A stretch of DNA of 64,000 nucleotides from Ruegeria halocynthiae (GTDB taxonomy: Bacteria > Pseudomonadota > Alphaproteobacteria > Rhodobacterales > Rhodobacteraceae), in the NCBI RefSeq assembly GCF_000743705.1, contig NZ_JQEZ01000004.1, positions 124,001-188,000 of the forward strand. The letters run 5' to 3'. How positions within the stretch are numbered: the first letter of the stretch is position 1; each line of letters opens with the position of its first letter. Positions 43,692 through 53,340 of the stretch are shown one piece after another. A program made the translations under genes and the position numbers. The notes under the pieces are model-generated. The model ran no database searches. It was not told the DNA's origin and saw only the letters and a list, made by a program, of their open reading frames with translations.

Positions 43692-44723
43692 AACGGATCG
43701 GGTTTAAAGGAAAAACTGGTGGCGCAGGCCCTGAGTGAAGGGTTTGTTTCCTGCCGTATTTGTCGGCCTTGGGATGTACCAGCTGTTGCGGCGCGGTTGG
43801 AGGCATTTCTGAAGGCCGGGTATCATGGCCAGATGGGGTGGATGGCCGAGCGGACCCATTGGCGCGGCGATCCGGCGGCTTTGTGGCCCGAGGCGCAGTC
43901 GGTGATCATGCTGGCCGAGAGCTATGCGCCTGACCATGATCCGACTGAGGTGTTGGGTTTCCCGGACCGGGCGGCGATATCCGTTTATGCGCAGAACAAG
44001 GATTATCATGATCTGGTCAAGAAACGGCTGAAGCGACTGGCGCGGTGGCTGATTGCCGAGGCCGGGGGCGAAGTGAAGGTCTTTGTCGATACGGCACCGG
44101 TGCCCGAGAAGGCGCTGGGTCAGGCTGCAGGTCTTGGGTGGCAGGGGAAACACACCAACCTGGTCAGCCGGGATTGGGGGAATTGGGCCTTCATAGGGTC
44201 TGTTTTCACAACTCTGGACCTGCCGGCGGACATGGCTGATGCGGATCATTGCGGGTCGTGTCGGTCCTGTCTGGACGCCTGTCCGACGGATGCCTTTCCG
44301 GCCCCTTACCAGTTGGACGCGCGGCGATGCATTTCCTATTTGACCATCGAACATAAAGGTCCGGTTTCGGAAGAGCTGCGCAGCAAGCTGGGCAACCGGA
44401 TCTACGGGTGTGACGATTGTCTGGCGGCGTGCCCGTGGAACAAGTTCGCTGTGGCGGCAAGCGATATTCGCTATGCGGCGCGGGATGATCTGAAAGCCCC
44501 TGCTTTGGCGGATCTGGCCAGTCTGGATGACGCGGCCTTTCGGGCAAAATTCTCGGGCTCGCCGATCAAGCGGATCGGGCGGGATCGGTTTGTGCGCAAT
44601 GTGCTGTATGCCATTGGCAATTCGGGCGTGGCTGCATTGCAGCCCGTTGCCCGGACATTGGTGGATGATCCTGATCCGGCGGTTGCGGATGCGGCGCGCT
44701 GGGCGGTCAAGCGATTGTCATAA
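43686..44723 (+). CDS. queG: Epoxyqueuosine reductase
   Basis: Cytoplasmic enzyme of the last step of queuosine tRNA modification, reducing epoxyqueuosine with cobalamin and two [4Fe-4S] clusters. The 345-residue protein has the N-terminal DUF1730 cobalamin domain with [15 protein letters not shown] (here [11 protein letters not shown]) and [10 protein letters not shown] motifs, the ferredoxin cysteines in [16 protein letters not shown] and [13 protein letters not shown], and a C-terminal HEAT-like region. I start at the ATG 43686, which lies in the intergenic repeat; the in-frame ATG at 43650 lies inside it as well. Confidence 0.95.
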   Translation: MKNGSGLKEKLVAQALSEGFVSCRICRPWDVPAVAARLEAFLKAGYHGQMGWMAERTHWRGDPAALWPEAQSVIMLAESYAPDHDPTEVLGFPDRAAISVYAQNKDYHDLVKKRLKRLARWLIAEAGGEVKVFVDTAPVPEKALGQAAGLGWQGKHTNLVSRDWGNWAFIGSVFTTLDLPADMADADHCGSCRSCLDACPTDAFPAPYQLDARRCISYLTIEHKGPVSEELRSKLGNRIYGCDDCLAACPWNKFAVAASDIRYAARDDLKAPALADLASLDDAAFRAKFSGSPIKRIGRDRFVRNVLYAIGNSGVAALQPVARTLVDDPDPAVADAARWAVKRLS

Positions 44724-44795
44724 GTGACGCAAACAGGCTGGACGTGTCGGTCCAAACCGCTACACCCTTTTGCAGCGAACAGGAAGGAGATCCCG

Positions 44796-46799
44796 ATGGC
44801 GCTGGCTTTGGGGGTGGATACGGGCGGAACCTATACGGATGCGGTGCTGATCCAGGATGAAAGCGAGGTTGTCGCCTCGGCCAAGTCTCTGACCACGCGG
44901 GCTGATCTGGCGATTGGGGTCGGCAAGGCGATTCAGGCGGTTCTGGATCAGGCTGGGGTGTCGCCGGATCAGATTTCGATGGCGTCCCTGTCGACCACTC
45001 TGGCCACAAATGCGCTGGTCGAAGGGCAGGGCGGGCGCGTTGCGCTGATCTATATCGGCTTCAAGGACGGCGATCTGGACAAGCACGGGTTGAAGGATGC
45101 GCTGAAGGGCGATCCGGCACTGGTTATCCGAGGCGGTCACACCCATTCCGGAGGGGAAGCGGAGCCGCTGGATGTAGTGGCGCTTGAGGCGTTTCTGGAA
45201 TCCCATCAAGGTATTTCTGGCTTTGCCGTTGCCGCGCAGTTTGCCACTCGGAACCCTGCGCATGAGTTGCAGGCGGCGCGGATCATCGCAGACAGGACCG
45301 GCGCGCCGGTGACCTGTTCACATCACCTGTCGGCAAAGCTGAACGGCCCGAAACGGGCGGTGACGGCGGTGTTGAATGCGCGGTTGATCGGGATGATTGA
45401 TCGGCTGATCGGGCGGGCGCAGGATCGGTTGCGGGATCTGGGTATCTCGGCCCCGATGATGGTGGTGCGTGGTGACGGCGCGCTGATGAGCGCCGAACAG
45501 GCGCGGGCGCGGCCGATTGAAACGATCCTCAGCGGGCCAGCGGCGTCGATTGTCGGGGCCAGTTGGCTGACGGGGGTCGAGAACGCCCTGGTTTCGGATA
45601 TTGGCGGAACCACAACCGATGTGGCGCTGATCCGGGGTGGCAAACCTGCGATTGATCCCGCCGGTGCGCGGGTCGGCGGATTCCGCACCATGGTCGAGGC
45701 GGTGGCGATGCGCACCCACGGCTTGGGCGGTGACAGCCAGGTACATGTAGTGACCGAAGGGCTGGGCGGCGGCGTGTTTCTGGGTCCGCGACGGGTGTTG
45801 CCGGTCTCTTTGATCGCGTCCGAGGCGCCGGATGTCGTCCACGCGGTTCTGGATGCGCAACTGCGCGCGACAACAGCGGGTGAGCATGACGCGCGTTTCG
45901 CCCGCCGGGTTCCGGGAATTCACGCCGAAGGTCTGGGCGTGCGGGAAGAAGATCTGTTGCAGCGGCTGGGTGACCGGGTTCTTCCGCTAAGCGATCTGCT
46001 GCGCACCCGGCTTGAAAATGGCGCGTTGACGCGATTGGTGGATCGCGGGATCGTTCAGGTCTCAGGCGTGACGCCGTCGGATGCCAGTCATGTTCTGGGT
46101 CGGTTGCAGGCCTGGGATGCCGATGCTGCGCACAAGGCGCTGGAGCTGATGGCGCGCAAACGTGTTGGAACCGGCGACATGTTGGCAGGCTCGCCACAAG
46201 AGCTGGCGCAGATGATCGTGAACCAGTTGACCGAACAAACCGCATTGACCTTATTAGAGACTGCTTTTGCTGAAGAGGCAGAGCCATTTGGCGTCCCCTC
46301 GGCCGATCTGGCGCGCCATGTTCTGACGCAAAAGGGCTTAACCGGGCATCGCGGTCTGCTGGCTTTGGATGCAGAGTTGAATGTCGATGTGGTGGGTCTT
46401 GGGGCCTCGGCCGCCAGCTATTACCCTGCGGTTGGCACGCGGTTGCGTTGTCGCATGATCCTGCCGGAACATGCGGGTGTGGCCAATGCCATTGGCGCGG
46501 TTGTTGGCCGCCTGACCCTGCGCAGATCAGGTACGGTGACATCCCCGTCCGAGGGGCGCTACAGGGTGCATCTGGAAGACGGGCCGCAGGATTTCACTGA
46601 ATCCGACAAGGCGCTGAAGCTGCTGGAATCGGTGTTGCGGGATCAGGCTGAGGGCGCTGTGCGTCAGGCCGGGGCCGAGGATATCCGGGTCGTGGTCGAC
46701 CGGGATATCCGAACCGCCCGCATTGAGGCGCAGGAGGTCTTTGTTGAGGCCCAGATCACCGTTGAGGCCAGTGGCCGGCCCCGGGTGGCGTCGGGTTAG
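44796..46799 (+). CDS. Hydantoinase/oxoprolinase-family protein (HyuA-like)
   Basis: 667-residue ATP-dependent enzyme of the hydantoinase A / 5-oxoprolinase family, which opens cyclic amides, or acts as the ATPase half of acetone carboxylase-like systems. N-terminal ATP motif GVDTGGTYTDAVL and second motif SDIGGTTTDVALI are intact. No HyuB (hydantoinase B) partner is adjacent, so the substrate cannot be inferred. The start at ATG 44796 is supported by AGGAAGGAGA. It is followed by the convergent msrB-msrA pair. Confidence 0.85.
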   Translation: MALALGVDTGGTYTDAVLIQDESEVVASAKSLTTRADLAIGVGKAIQAVLDQAGVSPDQISMASLSTTLATNALVEGQGGRVALIYIGFKDGDLDKHGLKDALKGDPALVIRGGHTHSGGEAEPLDVVALEAFLESHQGISGFAVAAQFATRNPAHELQAARIIADRTGAPVTCSHHLSAKLNGPKRAVTAVLNARLIGMIDRLIGRAQDRLRDLGISAPMMVVRGDGALMSAEQARARPIETILSGPAASIVGASWLTGVENALVSDIGGTTTDVALIRGGKPAIDPAGARVGGFRTMVEAVAMRTHGLGGDSQVHVVTEGLGGGVFLGPRRVLPVSLIASEAPDVVHAVLDAQLRATTAGEHDARFARRVPGIHAEGLGVREEDLLQRLGDRVLPLSDLLRTRLENGALTRLVDRGIVQVSGVTPSDASHVLGRLQAWDADAAHKALELMARKRVGTGDMLAGSPQELAQMIVNQLTEQTALTLLETAFAEEAEPFGVPSADLARHVLTQKGLTGHRGLLALDAELNVDVVGLGASAASYYPAVGTRLRCRMILPEHAGVANAIGAVVGRLTLRRSGTVTSPSEGRYRVHLEDGPQDFTESDKALKLLESVLRDQAEGAVRQAGAEDIRVVVDRDIRTARIEAQEVFVEAQITVEASGRPRVASG

Positions 46800-46822
46800 A
46801 CCCGCAGAGGGGGCTTGTTCCC

Positions 46823-47332
46823 TTATTCCGCCGCGTCGCGCTTGGGCAGAACCCAATCGGCGCGTGGGAAATGGCAGGTATAGCCGTTCGGGATACGCTC
46901 AAGGTAATCCTGATGCTCGGGCTCTGCCTCCCAGAAATCGCCGACGGGTTCGACCTCGGTCACCACCTTGCCGGGCCAGATGCCACTGGCATCCACATCG
47001 GCGATCGTGTCCAGCGCGGCCTGTTTCTGCGCGTCGTCGATATAATAGATCGCCGAACGATAGCTCATACCACGATCATTGCCTTGGCGGTTGATGGTGC
47101 TGGGGTCGTGGATCTGAAAGAAAAACTCCAGCAGATCGCGAAAGGTGATCTGCGCGGGATCGAACCGGATTTCGATCCCTTCGGCGTGGGTGCCATGGTT
47201 GCGATAGGTCGCGTTGGGCACGTCACCACCAGTATATCCGACGCGGGTATGGGTGACGCCCGGCAGTTTGCGGATCAGGTCCTGCATACCCCAGAAACAG
47301 CCCCCGGCAAGAACGGCGCGTTGTTCGGTCAT
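46823..47332 (-). CDS. msrA: Peptide-methionine (S)-S-oxide reductase
   Basis: Repairs the S form of oxidised methionine in proteins. The 169-residue protein starts [15 protein letters not shown], with the catalytic Cys12 in the GCFWG motif, and carries [20 protein letters not shown] and the ISYR-like MSYRSAIYY segments. Only one other Cys (HF-flanked, near residue 156) is present, so the recycling scheme may be simple. It starts by overlapping the msrB stop by 4 bases and is therefore translated with it. Confidence 0.96.
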   Translation of the reverse strand: MTEQRAVLAGGCFWGMQDLIRKLPGVTHTRVGYTGGDVPNATYRNHGTHAEGIEIRFDPAQITFRDLLEFFFQIHDPSTINRQGNDRGMSYRSAIYYIDDAQKQAALDTIADVDASGIWPGKVVTEVEPVGDFWEAEPEHQDYLERIPNGYTCHFPRADWVLPKRDAAE

Positions 47333-47778
47333 TGGATGTCCTCCACATGGATCAGATATTCGCCATAGCCTTCGGTCTCCATCTCGTCGCGATGGATGAA
47401 CCGCAGCGCGGCAGAGTTGATGCAGTAGCGTAGCCCGCCATGTTCACGCGGGCCGTCGGGAAACACATGCCCCAGATGGCTGTCTCCGTGTTTCGAGCGG
47501 ACTTCGGTGCGGATCATGCCAAGTGTCTGATCCTGCAACTCTTCTACGTGCTCATGAATGATCGGTTTGGTAAAGCTGGGCCAGCCGCATCCGGATTCGT
47601 ATTTGTGGGTCGACGCGAACAACGGCTCGCCCGAGACGATGTCCACATAAATGCCGGGTTCCTTGTTGTTCAGGTGCTTGCCGGTGCCGGGGCGTTCGGT
47701 ACCGCTGCGCTGGGTTACGTGGAACTCTTCTTTTGACAGGGCGGCGATGGCCTCGGGGGATTTTGTGAATCGGGTCAT
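47329..47778 (-). CDS. msrB: Peptide-methionine (R)-S-oxide reductase
   Basis: Repairs the R form of oxidised methionine. The 149-residue protein has the catalytic Cys119 ([11 protein letters not shown]), a likely resolving Cys64 ([10 protein letters not shown]), and [10 protein letters not shown]. The two CxxC zinc motifs of many MsrB proteins are absent, so this is the zinc-free form. It is the first gene of the msrB-msrA operon, with AGGAC-type spacing before the ATG. Confidence 0.96.
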   Translation of the reverse strand: MTRFTKSPEAIAALSKEEFHVTQRSGTERPGTGKHLNNKEPGIYVDIVSGEPLFASTHKYESGCGWPSFTKPIIHEHVEELQDQTLGMIRTEVRSKHGDSHLGHVFPDGPREHGGLRYCINSAALRFIHRDEMETEGYGEYLIHVEDIQ

Positions 47779-47845
47779 GGGTCCTCCGGACTTAGGGGCT
47801 TTGGCCTAGTAAATGGGGTTTATGCGGCGAAAGCAAAGGGGTGTT

Positions 47846-48751
47846 TCAACCGCCTCGCGTGGACGTGCGGGGATCACCCGGTTTTGGCGCGGGTTGGCGG
47901 GCAAGCTGCACGGCCAGAATGCCCAGCGTTGTTGTGGCGACGCCCACCGCATCCAGAGGTCCCAGTTTCTCACCCAGTAGGATGGCCGCGATGGTAACGC
48001 CGAAGACCGGGTTGAGAAAGTGGAACGTGGCCGCGCGCGTGGCCCCGATCCGATCCAGCAACAGAAACCAGATCAAGGTCGCCAGCAGGCCGGGAAACAG
48101 CGTGGTGTAGGTGAACGCAAGCGCCAAGGGCACTGTGGGGTTGATAAAGATCGTTTCAAACAGCGGTGCGGCGGCAAACAGAACGCCCGAGCCCACCAGC
48201 ATCTGCAACCCCACCACCATCATGAAATTCCCGCCCGAGGTGGCGCCGCGCACGGCCAACGTTGCGAATGTCAGCGCCAAGGCCCCGATGCCACACAGCA
48301 TGATGCCGAACATGTCGACCCCTGCGCCAATGCGGCTGCTCATGATCAGGGCGACGCCTGCGAACCCGGCCAGCAATCCGGCGATGCCGATTGTGCGCAG
48401 CCGTTCGCCCAGAAACAGCCATCCGGCCAGCGCAACCAACAGCGGCATGGTCGAGGCGATAATGGCTGCCACCGAAGCCTCGATCGTTTGCATGGCGTAG
48501 AAATTCAGGCCCAAATAAAGGGCATTCTGGCAAATTCCGAACAGGATGGTCGCATACCATTGTGATCGGGTCAGACGCCAGCTTTGGCCCATGGCCCGCG
48601 CGATCGCCACGCCGATCAGCCCGGATATCAGAAAGCGCAGTGCCAGTGAAAACAGCGGCGAGGCATCCGCCACGATAATCCGCGCCGAGGTAAAGGCAGA
48701 TGACCAGATGAACGCAAAAGTCAGCCCCATGGCCATGGCGCGCAGATCCAT
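47846..48751 (-). CDS. EamA/DMT-family transporter
   Basis: 301-residue inner-membrane protein with about ten hydrophobic helices in two EamA-type halves, the first beginning MAMGLTFAFIWSSAFTSARI and the second around TLAVRGATSGGNFMMVVG. Such drug/metabolite transporters export amino acids, purines or other small molecules; this one's substrate is unknown. I start at the ATG 48751 with AAAGGA 7 bases upstream; an in-frame ATG at 48787 lacks such a site. Confidence 0.9.
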   Translation of the reverse strand: MDLRAMAMGLTFAFIWSSAFTSARIIVADASPLFSLALRFLISGLIGVAIARAMGQSWRLTRSQWYATILFGICQNALYLGLNFYAMQTIEASVAAIIASTMPLLVALAGWLFLGERLRTIGIAGLLAGFAGVALIMSSRIGAGVDMFGIMLCGIGALALTFATLAVRGATSGGNFMMVVGLQMLVGSGVLFAAAPLFETIFINPTVPLALAFTYTTLFPGLLATLIWFLLLDRIGATRAATFHFLNPVFGVTIAAILLGEKLGPLDAVGVATTTLGILAVQLARQPAPKPGDPRTSTRGG

Positions 48752-48795
48752 CGCGGTTCCTTTCCCCGGTTTTCGGGCACTGTTCATGAATTCGA

Positions 48796-48933
48796 CTAAG
48801 GCTGCAAGAAAAGCTGTGGCTTGCGTCGATAAATGCCCATCCGGATCACGGGAATGTAATCATGTTCTGCTTCTTTAGGATCAGGCCGCGCGTGAAGTTC
48901 GCGGAAATCCTGCTGGTTAAATTGGCAAACCAC
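48796..48933 (-). CDS. Possible small protein (45 residues), uncertain
   Basis: A GTG-initiated frame of 45 codons in the gap between the DMT gene and the second GFA gene. The translation (Asp-, Arg- and Pro-rich in the middle, ending QLFLQP) has balanced composition and reads more like protein than most shadow frames, but I do not recognise a family and no ribosome-binding site is evident. It could also be the relic of a longer gene. Treat as speculative. Confidence 0.2.
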   Translation of the reverse strand: MVCQFNQQDFRELHARPDPKEAEHDYIPVIRMGIYRRKPQLFLQP

Positions 48934-48955
48934 ATGGCCGCCATCAGCACCCGTG

Positions 48956-49339
48956 TTAACCCTCTGGCACAGTGCGGTCGCGATCAAACCGTTTTGTGCC
49001 CGGGAAAGAAGGCAGCCAATCTTCACGACGAACACACCAGGTTTCGTAATCTGGTCGGAACTGGCTCGGATTATCCAGCGCGCCCAGATGAACCTCAATT
49101 TCATTGCCACTGCGGGCAAATACCGATGCACCGCAATGGGGGCAAAAATGCCGTCCCTGATAGTTTCTGGTTTGCCCGGTGACGACAACCGCATCTTCTG
49201 CAAAGATTGCGGCCGCGTAAAAGAGCGCGCCGTGGTGTTTTCGGCAGTCGAGGCAATGACAAATGCCAACCCTGAGTGGTTCATTTGACGCCACAAAGCG
49301 TATTTCACCGCAGTTGCACCCGCCTGTGGATCGGTTCAT
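48956..49339 (-). CDS. GFA-family zinc protein (second copy)
   Basis: 127-residue GFA-family protein, unlinked to the copy at 35990. Zinc cysteines are in GGCNCGEI, CHCLDCRKH and HFCPHCGAS. It differs in sequence from the gltD-gltB copy and is therefore a distant paralogue. GGGAGGGGTGAA precedes the ATG. It lies alone, between HU and the DMT transporter, on the same strand; role unknown. Confidence 0.88.
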   Translation of the reverse strand: MNRSTGGCNCGEIRFVASNEPLRVGICHCLDCRKHHGALFYAAAIFAEDAVVVTGQTRNYQGRHFCPHCGASVFARSGNEIEVHLGALDNPSQFRPDYETWCVRREDWLPSFPGTKRFDRDRTVPEG

Positions 49340-49459
49340 TTCACCCCTCCCGTCATCTCAGATGAAACTAAAACAGATTTTGAAACTGTTCTGAAGATGC
49401 GTGCGGAGCAGACTGTTTTCGCCTCGTTTGCGAGGTGTTGATGAATTGACAGTTCACCA

Positions 49460-49490
49460 AAGAAAAAGGGCCCCCAAAAGGCGGCCCTCA
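49460..49490 (-). terminator. Rho-independent terminator of the HU gene
   Basis: Read on the minus strand: AGGGCC with GGCCCT around a 10-base loop, followed by a T run. It begins about 25 bases past the HU stop codon. Confidence 0.75.
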
Positions 49491-49514
49491 ATCGTTTTGC
49501 AGTGACGGCTGGGT

Positions 49515-49802
49515 TTAGCCGTTCACGCTGTCCTTCAGAGCTTTCGCAATGGTCATCTTGACCACCTTGTCAGCTTCTTTCTTGAACTGCTCGCCTGTGG
49601 CGGGGTTACGCACCATGCGCTCGGGGCGTTCGCGGCAGTAGATTTTGCCGACGCCGGGCAGGGTCACTGCACCACCAGCCGAAACTTCGCGGGTGATCAG
49701 GCCGGTCACGGCCTCAAGTGCGGTGTTCGCCGCTTTCTTGTCGGTTCCCATTTCCTCAGCGAGAGCAGCAACCAGCTGAGTCTTTGTCATAGGCTTTGCC
49801 AT
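49515..49802 (-). CDS. HU-family nucleoid protein
   Basis: 95-residue histone-like DNA-binding protein, which compacts and bends chromosomal DNA. The N-terminal dimerisation helices (MTKTQLVAALAEEMGTDKKAANTAL) and the arm region ending in RNPATGEQFKKEADKVVKMTIAKALKD are typical. In the arm, a RERPERMVRNPATGE segment carries the DNA-contacting Arg, Pro and Lys residues. A GGAGACC sequence precedes the ATG. The gene is monocistronic with its own terminator. Confidence 0.95.
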   Translation of the reverse strand: MAKPMTKTQLVAALAEEMGTDKKAANTALEAVTGLITREVSAGGAVTLPGVGKIYCRERPERMVRNPATGEQFKKEADKVVKMTIAKALKDSVNG

Positions 49803-49932
49803 TTCTTGGTCTCCTTAACGTGCCCGATACATAGGGCCTCACCGCGTAACTGTAACGGGATATTGTGGGCGAACACAACGCGTAGTAGCGCTGAAAACCA
49901 TAAAAATAGGGGGAAATCGTTGTTTTTTTGCG

Positions 49933-51396
49933 TCAGAGAAAGGCCGTTTCGTCGAATGAGCGCAATTTCCGGCTGTGCAACCGCTCTAACGGCATGCCGC
50001 GCAGGTGTTCCATCGCGCGAATTCCGATGGCCAGATGGCGGCTGACTTGCGTTGTATAAAAGTCCGAGGCCATGCCCGGCAACTTCAATTCGCCGTGCAA
50101 TGGCTTGTCTGACACACACAGCAATGTGCCGTATGGCACCCGGAATCGATAGCCGTTTGCGGCGATGGTGGCGCTTTCCATATCCAGCGCAATCGCGCGC
50201 GACTGGCTTAACCTCTGTACCGGTCCGGACTGATCGCGCAGTTCCCAGTTGCGGTTGTCGACCGACGCAACAGTGCCGGTGCGCATGATCCGCTTCAACT
50301 CATACCCGTCCAGTTCGGTGACCTCGGCCACGGCGCGTTCCAGCGCCACCTGAACCTCGGCCAGCGGCGGGATCGGCACCCAGACGGGCAGGTCATCGTC
50401 CAGCACCTTATCCTCGCGCAGATAGGCATGGGCCAGCACGAAATCCCCCAGGGCCTGCGTGTTGCGCAGGCCCGCGCAATGCCCGACCATCAGCCAGGCA
50501 TGGGGGCGCAGCACCGCGATATGGTCGGTCGCCGTTTTTGCGTTGGACGGGCCGACACCGATGTTGACCAGCGTGATCCCGGACCCATCCGCCCGTTTCA
50601 GGTGATAGGTCGGCATCTGAGGCAGCTTCAGCGGCTGTTCCAGTACTTCATCCGGGGCCGTGATCTGCACATTCCCGGTCGACACAAAGCTGGTGTATCC
50701 ACTTTCAGGATTGGCCAATTGTTCCCGCGCGTAGTTTTCGAATTCAGACACATAAAACTGATAGTTGGTAAACAGCACATGGTTCTGGAAATGACTGGGA
50801 TCAGTCGCCGTGTAATGCGCCAAACGGGCCAGCGAGTAATCCACCCGCTGCGCGGTGAACAGGGACAAGGGGCCGTCTTCGTCTTCGTGATCATAGACGC
50901 CGTTGACGATGTCATCATTTGTGGTGGTCAGATCCGGCACATCAAACACATCGCGCAGGGTAAAGCCCGCAGCCCCCTGATGGGGAACAACCAGATTGGG
51001 GTTGCTGGTGACTGCAAAATGAACGGGGATCGGTGTTTCGGATGCACTGATCGTCACCGGCTGGCCGTGGTTCTTGATCAAAAGCGCAATTTGTTGCGTC
51101 AGGTAGGATCGGAACAGATCGGGACGCGTCACGGTCGTCGCATGGGTGCCGGGTTCGGATACATGGCCAAAGCTCAGGCGACTGTCGACTTGCCCGTAGG
51201 ATGACGTCTTGATGCGAATTTCAGGGTAATAGGCTCTGTATCGTTCGGGCGGGGCGCCTGCTTCCAACGCGTTGGCAAAGCTGTCGCACAGAAATTTCGT
51301 GGCCTGTTCGTACAATTCCTCAAGACGCGCAACAGCGGCTTTGGGGTCTGTGAATTTCTCGGGGTTCGGGACGTTTGGTGTTTTTATTATTGTCAT
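49933..51396 (-). CDS. amn: AMP nucleosidase
   Basis: Cytoplasmic enzyme that splits AMP to adenine and ribose 5-phosphate. The 487-residue protein has the family's long N-terminal domain and a C-terminal nucleoside-phosphorylase-like domain, recognisable in TLVNIGVGPSNAKTATDHIAVLRPHAWLMVGHCAGLR and LDMESATIAANGYRFRVPYG. The ATG overlaps the ade stop by 4 bases, so the two are co-translated. With adenine deaminase this gives AMP to adenine to hypoxanthine. Alternative family names are unlikely given the length and motif match. Confidence 0.96.
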   Translation of the reverse strand: MTIIKTPNVPNPEKFTDPKAAVARLEELYEQATKFLCDSFANALEAGAPPERYRAYYPEIRIKTSSYGQVDSRLSFGHVSEPGTHATTVTRPDLFRSYLTQQIALLIKNHGQPVTISASETPIPVHFAVTSNPNLVVPHQGAAGFTLRDVFDVPDLTTTNDDIVNGVYDHEDEDGPLSLFTAQRVDYSLARLAHYTATDPSHFQNHVLFTNYQFYVSEFENYAREQLANPESGYTSFVSTGNVQITAPDEVLEQPLKLPQMPTYHLKRADGSGITLVNIGVGPSNAKTATDHIAVLRPHAWLMVGHCAGLRNTQALGDFVLAHAYLREDKVLDDDLPVWVPIPPLAEVQVALERAVAEVTELDGYELKRIMRTGTVASVDNRNWELRDQSGPVQRLSQSRAIALDMESATIAANGYRFRVPYGTLLCVSDKPLHGELKLPGMASDFYTTQVSRHLAIGIRAMEHLRGMPLERLHSRKLRSFDETAFL

Positions 51397-53195
51397 GCCA
51401 GTGGTTCCAGAAGGTCGATCTTTTCAAATGTGCGCACATCCACCAGCCCAAGATCGGAAATCCGCAGCTCGGGGATGACCACAAGGGCCAGCAGCGAATG
51501 CTGCATATACGCGTTGTTCAACTGACAGCCGCAGGCCTGCATCGCCTCGACCATCTTGTCCGCTGTTGCCGCGACCTGTGCCGCAGGTTGGTCTGACATC
51601 AGTCCCGCGATCGGTAGCTTTACCAGCGCCAGTTCCTGACCATCGCGGAAAATGGTGATGCCGCCGCCCACTTCGGCCAGCCGGTTTGCCGCCAGCGCCA
51701 TTTGCGCGCGGTCGGTGCCCACCACGATCATGTGGTGGCTGTCATGTGCCACGGTCGAGGCGATGGCCATTTTGCCCTGATAGCCAAAGCCTGAAACAAA
51801 GGCGTTTGTCACCCCCCCGGTGGCGCGATGCCGTTCGACCAGCGCGATCTGGCAGACCTCGCCTTCGCCTTCGACCAGCCCGCCGATGATGGGAAGTTCC
51901 GCCTTCAGCGCCTTGGTCGGGGCCTGATTTTCCACAACGCCGATCACATTGGCCTGCACACGGTTGGCCCCTGCGGGCGCTTCGATCTCGAAATCGACCG
52001 AGGTCAGCGTATGGCCCAGATGCACAGTGTTGCGGGCGCTGCCCGGCCAGTCGAAATGGGGGCAGTCCACGGTAATCGCGCCGTTTTCAGCCACAACCTG
52101 ACCGCGGGCAATAACCATCTCGATGGGCAGTTCGGTCAGATCCGGGCTGAGGATCACATCCGCCCGCCGACCCGGCGTGATCGAGCCGATATCGCGTTCC
52201 AGCCCGAAATGGGTTGCGGTGTTGATCGTCGCCATCTGCAGCGCGATCAGCGGATCACATCCACAGGCAATCGCATGGCGCACCACCCGGTTCATATGCC
52301 CGTCATTGACCAATGTGGCCGAATGGCAGTCATCCGTGCACAGGATGAAATTGCGCGGATCCAGCCCCTTTTCGGTGACAGCGGTGATCTGACTTTCCAC
52401 ATCGAACCAGGCTGATCCCAGTCGCATCATCGACCGCATCCCCTGCCGCACGCGGGCGATGGCGTCGGCTTCGCAGGTGCCTTCGTGATCATCTGCCGGG
52501 CCTCCCGCGACATAGGCCGCGAAATCCGGTCCCAAATCGGGCGAGGCATAGTGTCCGCCCACTGTTTTACCCGCCCGCTGGGTCGCCGCGATCTCGGCCA
52601 GCATCTTGGGGTCGCCGTGGATCACCCCGGGGAAATTCATCATCTCACCCAGCCCGATGATCCCGGGCCAGCTCATCGCCTCGGCCACATCTTCGGGGGT
52701 GATCTCATAGCCTGTGGTCTCAAGCCCCGGGGCCGAGGGCGCGCAGGATGGCATTTGGGTGAAGATGTTCACCGGCTGCATCAGCGCCTCGTCATGCATC
52801 ATGCGCACGCCGTCCAGCCCCAGCACATTGGCGATCTCATGCGGATCGGTGAACATCGTTGTGGTGCCATGCGGGATCACTGCGCGGGCAAATTCGGCGG
52901 GGGTCAGCATGCCCGATTCGATATGCATATGCGCGTCGCACAGGCCCGGCAGCATATAGCGGCCGCGCGCTTCGATGATCTGTGTATCGGGGCCGATGCA
53001 ATGGGTCGCATCCGGCCCGACAAAGGCCACGCGCCCGGCGGCGATGGCGATGTCATGATCAGGCAGGGTCTCGCGGCTGTGCACGTTCACCCAGATCCCG
53101 CCGCGAATGACCATATCCGCAGCCTCACGTCCTGCGGCAACAGCAATCAATTGAGGGGCGACATCGGGCCAGCTTGGGAAAGGTGTGTATTCCAT
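51393..53195 (-). CDS. ade: Adenine deaminase
   Basis: Metal-dependent amidohydrolase that turns adenine into hypoxanthine and ammonia. The 600-residue protein has the N-terminal HVH-like motif DAHMHIESGMLTPAEFARAV, DPHEIANVLG, and FILCTDDCHSATL, which together supply metal ligands. The C-terminal domain (VEGEGEVCQIALVERHRATGG) is the second conserved part of this family. It is the first gene of the ade-amn operon. Start ATG 53195 fits the family length. Confidence 0.96.
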   Translation of the reverse strand: MEYTPFPSWPDVAPQLIAVAAGREAADMVIRGGIWVNVHSRETLPDHDIAIAAGRVAFVGPDATHCIGPDTQIIEARGRYMLPGLCDAHMHIESGMLTPAEFARAVIPHGTTTMFTDPHEIANVLGLDGVRMMHDEALMQPVNIFTQMPSCAPSAPGLETTGYEITPEDVAEAMSWPGIIGLGEMMNFPGVIHGDPKMLAEIAATQRAGKTVGGHYASPDLGPDFAAYVAGGPADDHEGTCEADAIARVRQGMRSMMRLGSAWFDVESQITAVTEKGLDPRNFILCTDDCHSATLVNDGHMNRVVRHAIACGCDPLIALQMATINTATHFGLERDIGSITPGRRADVILSPDLTELPIEMVIARGQVVAENGAITVDCPHFDWPGSARNTVHLGHTLTSVDFEIEAPAGANRVQANVIGVVENQAPTKALKAELPIIGGLVEGEGEVCQIALVERHRATGGVTNAFVSGFGYQGKMAIASTVAHDSHHMIVVGTDRAQMALAANRLAEVGGGITIFRDGQELALVKLPIAGLMSDQPAAQVAATADKMVEAMQACGCQLNNAYMQHSLLALVVIPELRISDLGLVDVRTFEKIDLLEPLA

Positions 53196-53340
53196 GGCTC
53201 AACTTTCCCGAATGCAGTGAAAGGTGCAACCCCCGCCGCACAGCTATCATGAAATCGTCACGCAGCGCGCCAGCGCTGCCCGGCCCAACCAGAGGAGATG
53301 CCCCGCAGGGGGCATCGACGATGGGCGGGAGAGCCCCCGC

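Noticed and set aside
48796..49308. Long minus-strand frame across the second GFA gene
   Set aside because: It lies in a different frame from the true GFA gene. Only the last 45 codons, past the GFA stop, are considered as a weak candidate.
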